Source of the DNA: Anthopleura xanthogrammica
Taxonomy: Eukaryota; Cnidaria; Anthozoa; Actiniaria; Actiniidae
Direction: 5' to 3'
Assembly: GCA_964019055.1 (NCBI GenBank)
Contig: OZ025218.1
Span: 3,866,169-3,930,168 of the forward strand
Length of the DNA: 64,000 bases
The notes under the pieces are model-generated. The model worked only from the letters and a program-made list of their open reading frames with translations, was not told the origin of the DNA and ran no database searches. This document shows, one piece after another, positions 61,555-64,000 of this stretch. The first letter of the stretch is position 1. Each line of letters starts with the position of its first letter. Position numbers and translations under genes: made by a program.

Positions 61555-62642
61555 CTTTACACCCGAGGTTCCTGCAATTATCTGCAATCAATCAAGAATA
61601 TTTATCAGTTTCGTGTTAGGATACCGCTCTCGCTATAACTGGTATACACTTTGCTTTATTAGTTTCTACTGCACTAGCTAGTCTGATTATAAGTCTTGGT
61701 GTGAGAATTAAAGCTAATATATAAACGTTGAGCAATAAAAAATAATGATTATGCAGTATTTACCTATTAGAACATTAAGAAAAAACACAAATAAGCAAGG
61801 AAAAGTTCAAAAAGCACTATACATAGGTAAATACTGTATTTCAGTTCTCAGTTTTCTAATGCTCAACTTTTATATAGTGCGCGCGCTAGTGACGTCACAA
61901 TCATCCATGCCCGCGACTAATGCGCTGGAAAAAAACATTTTTCGCAATATGAAAAATTCAGGAAAACTCCTAAAAAACTGCAATCACAGCATTATCCCAG
62001 TAAACCAGCTCATACAAGCTTTGGAATTATGCTTTTGGAACTAAAAGTGAGAAAAATTGGGAACAAAAAACTTTCTTTTCAGTGCATCGAGAGATTTTAG
62101 GAAAAGAATTCTTGAAAGTATCAAAATGTTGAATATCGTAAAAACAATGAAAAAGAAACCTTACCTCGATATTCTGGTGTTTCTTGTCTTGAAAATCACT
62201 ATATTGAAGTTCGTTTTGAATACAATCCATTTCTTGTTAGAGAAAATTTGATATTGGCGTCAAATAACTGCACTTTTGAAACTTTTTCACGGAGCAAAAG
62301 TCGCACGTCTGAACGCAAGAAAGAAAAATACTTTGTGGGGAAGCGCGCGCTATGACGTAACAATAGAGATATTTTGATGGAATGCTCGCTGTACTGTGAT
62401 ATCACGGGCGCTTTGTTGTTGTGAAACTAACATTTTGATATGGTAGAAATGAAACGTTTTTTTTGGGGGGGCAGCAACGAGAAAAACCGTTAATATTACC
62501 AAGCCAGTATAAGGAGATTAATAAGAATTGAAGAAAATCCATCTAAAAACACTTATGCTTCTATCAGAATTTGAAAAAAAAAACAGTAAGAAAGAAATTT
62601 GAACAGCTTTTTGAGTAAATGTCATGACATTTCTTGGTAAGT

Positions 62643-63130
62643 CCATGCATTGTCTGTTACACCAAATGTCCAAATTTTTTTCTTGTAGACGCTACAAATG
62701 CAAGCTCAAGTTTCACCATTGTACGGCACCAAATGAGACTTTTTTTTTACGTATTTTAAGTAGTTTTTTGTTTGAACACCCTAAAAGATACCAAATAACG
62801 AATATCAGCCTGAAAGGTACGACGAGCACCCCCCCCCCCCCCCCCCATTTCATATCGTAGCCCTCCTCCCCCGGGCTGTGACTGTGGAGCTCAATTACCA
62901 GTCGTGAGATAAAGTTCGCTCAAAGAAAAGATCAAAGATATTCATCGATATTTGTGACTCTTGGTATGGTAACTATGGTAACTATGATTCCTAGCTGTTG
63001 GATGATTTAATGTGACTAGAGAATCGATATAACTAGTACCACGAAATCAAAGAAATGATACTTATTTGTTTGTCTTACGATTGAGGGTCATTTGTAGAGG
63101 ACCGCGATGTTTTGACTGCAAGCTGCTAGT
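62643..63130. other. Unit-B-specific 0.48-kb segment
   Basis: Absent from unit A, where a SINE occupies the corresponding site. Contains a poly-C run (62829-62846) and GGTAACTATGGTAACTATG. AGTCTTTAT borders it on the right and AGTC on the left, so unit A could have lost it by a short-homology deletion. Confidence 0.6.
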
Positions 63131-63823
63131 CTTTATCAGGCGATGGTGTAGTCTGGATGGCGCGTCTCTTATATACAGCTATTTCAGAAAAGGTTGGTGA
63201 AGGTTTTTTTTTTGTTGCAAGTTGCATGTTGGATACAAAGCCCGAAATGCAGTATTGGTGATGTAAATATTCAAGCAGCGAAAGTTCACTTCAAGGGCAT
63301 TTCCCCAAACTTTGTCTGTGAAGCTAAACTTTTGAATTAGAAATTGAATGATAACACTTTTCTACAAATACCCGGTATTAGGCAACGTAGAGTCAGCTCC
63401 CATGACGTCACACGCATGCGCACCAGGCAGTGTAAGACATCCATCCAAAGCTATTTCGTCCTTATTAGAACTCATCAGCATGCGCTAGCACAATAATCTA
63501 CTAAGGTGATCTCCAGAGGTGCTTTAAAACCCAAAACCCATGCCATGTGGGAGTCGTGGCTGTGCATGGGGTTGCTGTGGATTTGGCGTCAAAAAAGCGA
63601 GCGTTCGCTCTCCCAACTCTGTGAGAATTTAGTAGTTGTTCCAGGGACTCAAATAAAAAAAGTTCATATACTACTAATGCTAGTGGTAGTAAAATGACGC
63701 CATAATGCAAGGTTACTTGTGCGCATGTCAGACTGAAGTGAAAAAGTACTAAACTCATCCCACATGGAGTACGTAATGATAGCGTAGAGAAGCAGTGATC
63801 ACAGAAAGTTGTTGGTCATAGCA

Positions 63824-64000
63824 CAGGGAGCCCACAGGCACTGGTAGAATCAGTGATTAGAATAAAATCTATCATGCGTAAATGCACGTGCTAGCTTTCG
63901 CACGAGCTTTTCAAGTCTGAATAAATTATCAGCTGCTAACGTTGCTAACGTAGAATATAATGACATCATTATATTCTACGCTAGCAACGTTAGCAGCTGA
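63824..64000. mobile_element. 280-bp palindrome at the end of unit B, cut by the window
   Basis: Same left arm and centre as 57767 onward; the right arm is truncated by the window end. Preceded by the same TGGTCATAGCA flank. Confidence 0.9.

Larger units (their letters stand above)
51430..64000. repeat. Tandem duplication of a 6-6.5-kb unit carrying the CRAL-TRIO gene
   Basis: Unit A about 51430-58046 and unit B about 58058-64000 align along their length (for example 52175 with 58699, 55260 with 61293, 57444 with 63501). Differences: unit B lacks about 0.48 kb (A 53490-53974); unit A has a SINE and lacks about 0.48 kb found at B 62643-63128; A's left end lacks the 280-bp palindrome found between units. 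The last 0.9 kb of each unit looks identical, whereas other intron regions carry scattered substitutions. Confidence 0.92.

Overview
Eukaryotic, AT-rich, intron-dense and repeat-packed DNA. Extracellular module shuffling (MAM, LDLa, pentraxin, CUB, LRR), an LGR-type 7TM receptor, a tRNA-derived SINE with an (ATT)n tail, LINE fragments and very many fold-back MITEs suggest an anthozoan cnidarian (coral or sea anemone). That placement is inference; nothing here is diagnostic by itself. No prokaryotic or viral gene was seen.

Region 1 (about 2.1-48.0 kb, + strand) is filled by one chain of about 40 exons. I rebuilt it exon by exon from splice signals and reading phase, and every junction is phase-compatible. 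The predicted product (about 2,100 residues, 5' end missing) reads: N-terminal segment, MAM, three LDLa, MAM, a partial MAM, a cysteine-containing 'GCFKD...ANDVY' module, pentraxin/LamG-like domain, MAM, CUB, LRRNT, eight 24-residue LRRs each on a 72-nt exon, a class A relaxin-receptor/GRL101-like 7TM domain, then six further exons encoding a protein-kinase-like domain. The kinase-like domain keeps the beta3 Lys, the alphaC Glu and the catalytic-loop Asp and Asn (HGDVAAHN). It lacks a glycine loop and has GFD where DFG should be, so it looks like a pseudokinase forming the receptor's cytoplasmic tail. This GPCR-pseudokinase fusion is the most interesting object in the window.

The introns of this gene are a transposon graveyard: five copies of one 220-bp palindromic element, paired 1-kb elements in inverted orientation, a 1.17-kb long inverted repeat ending 20 bp before a kinase exon, nested insertions, LINE reverse-transcriptase fragments, and large simple repeats, among them 1 kb of (GGTAT/GGCAT)n and 150 bp of (AGCAC)n.

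Region 2 (48-51.1 kb) is intergenic: a 180-bp minisatellite, two minus-strand tRNA genes (Asp-GTC and an intron-containing Tyr-GTA) and a second copy of a 1-kb element.

Region 3 (51.4-64 kb) is a tandem duplication with a unit of about 6-6.5 kb. Each unit carries a minus-strand CRAL-TRIO lipid-binding gene most like the N-terminal half of PTPN9 (MEG2) but ending without a phosphatase domain. Copy A looks intact. Copy B has lost one exon and part of the next through a deletion of about 0.48 kb. The window ends inside the same 280-bp palindrome that separates A from B, so a third unit probably follows.
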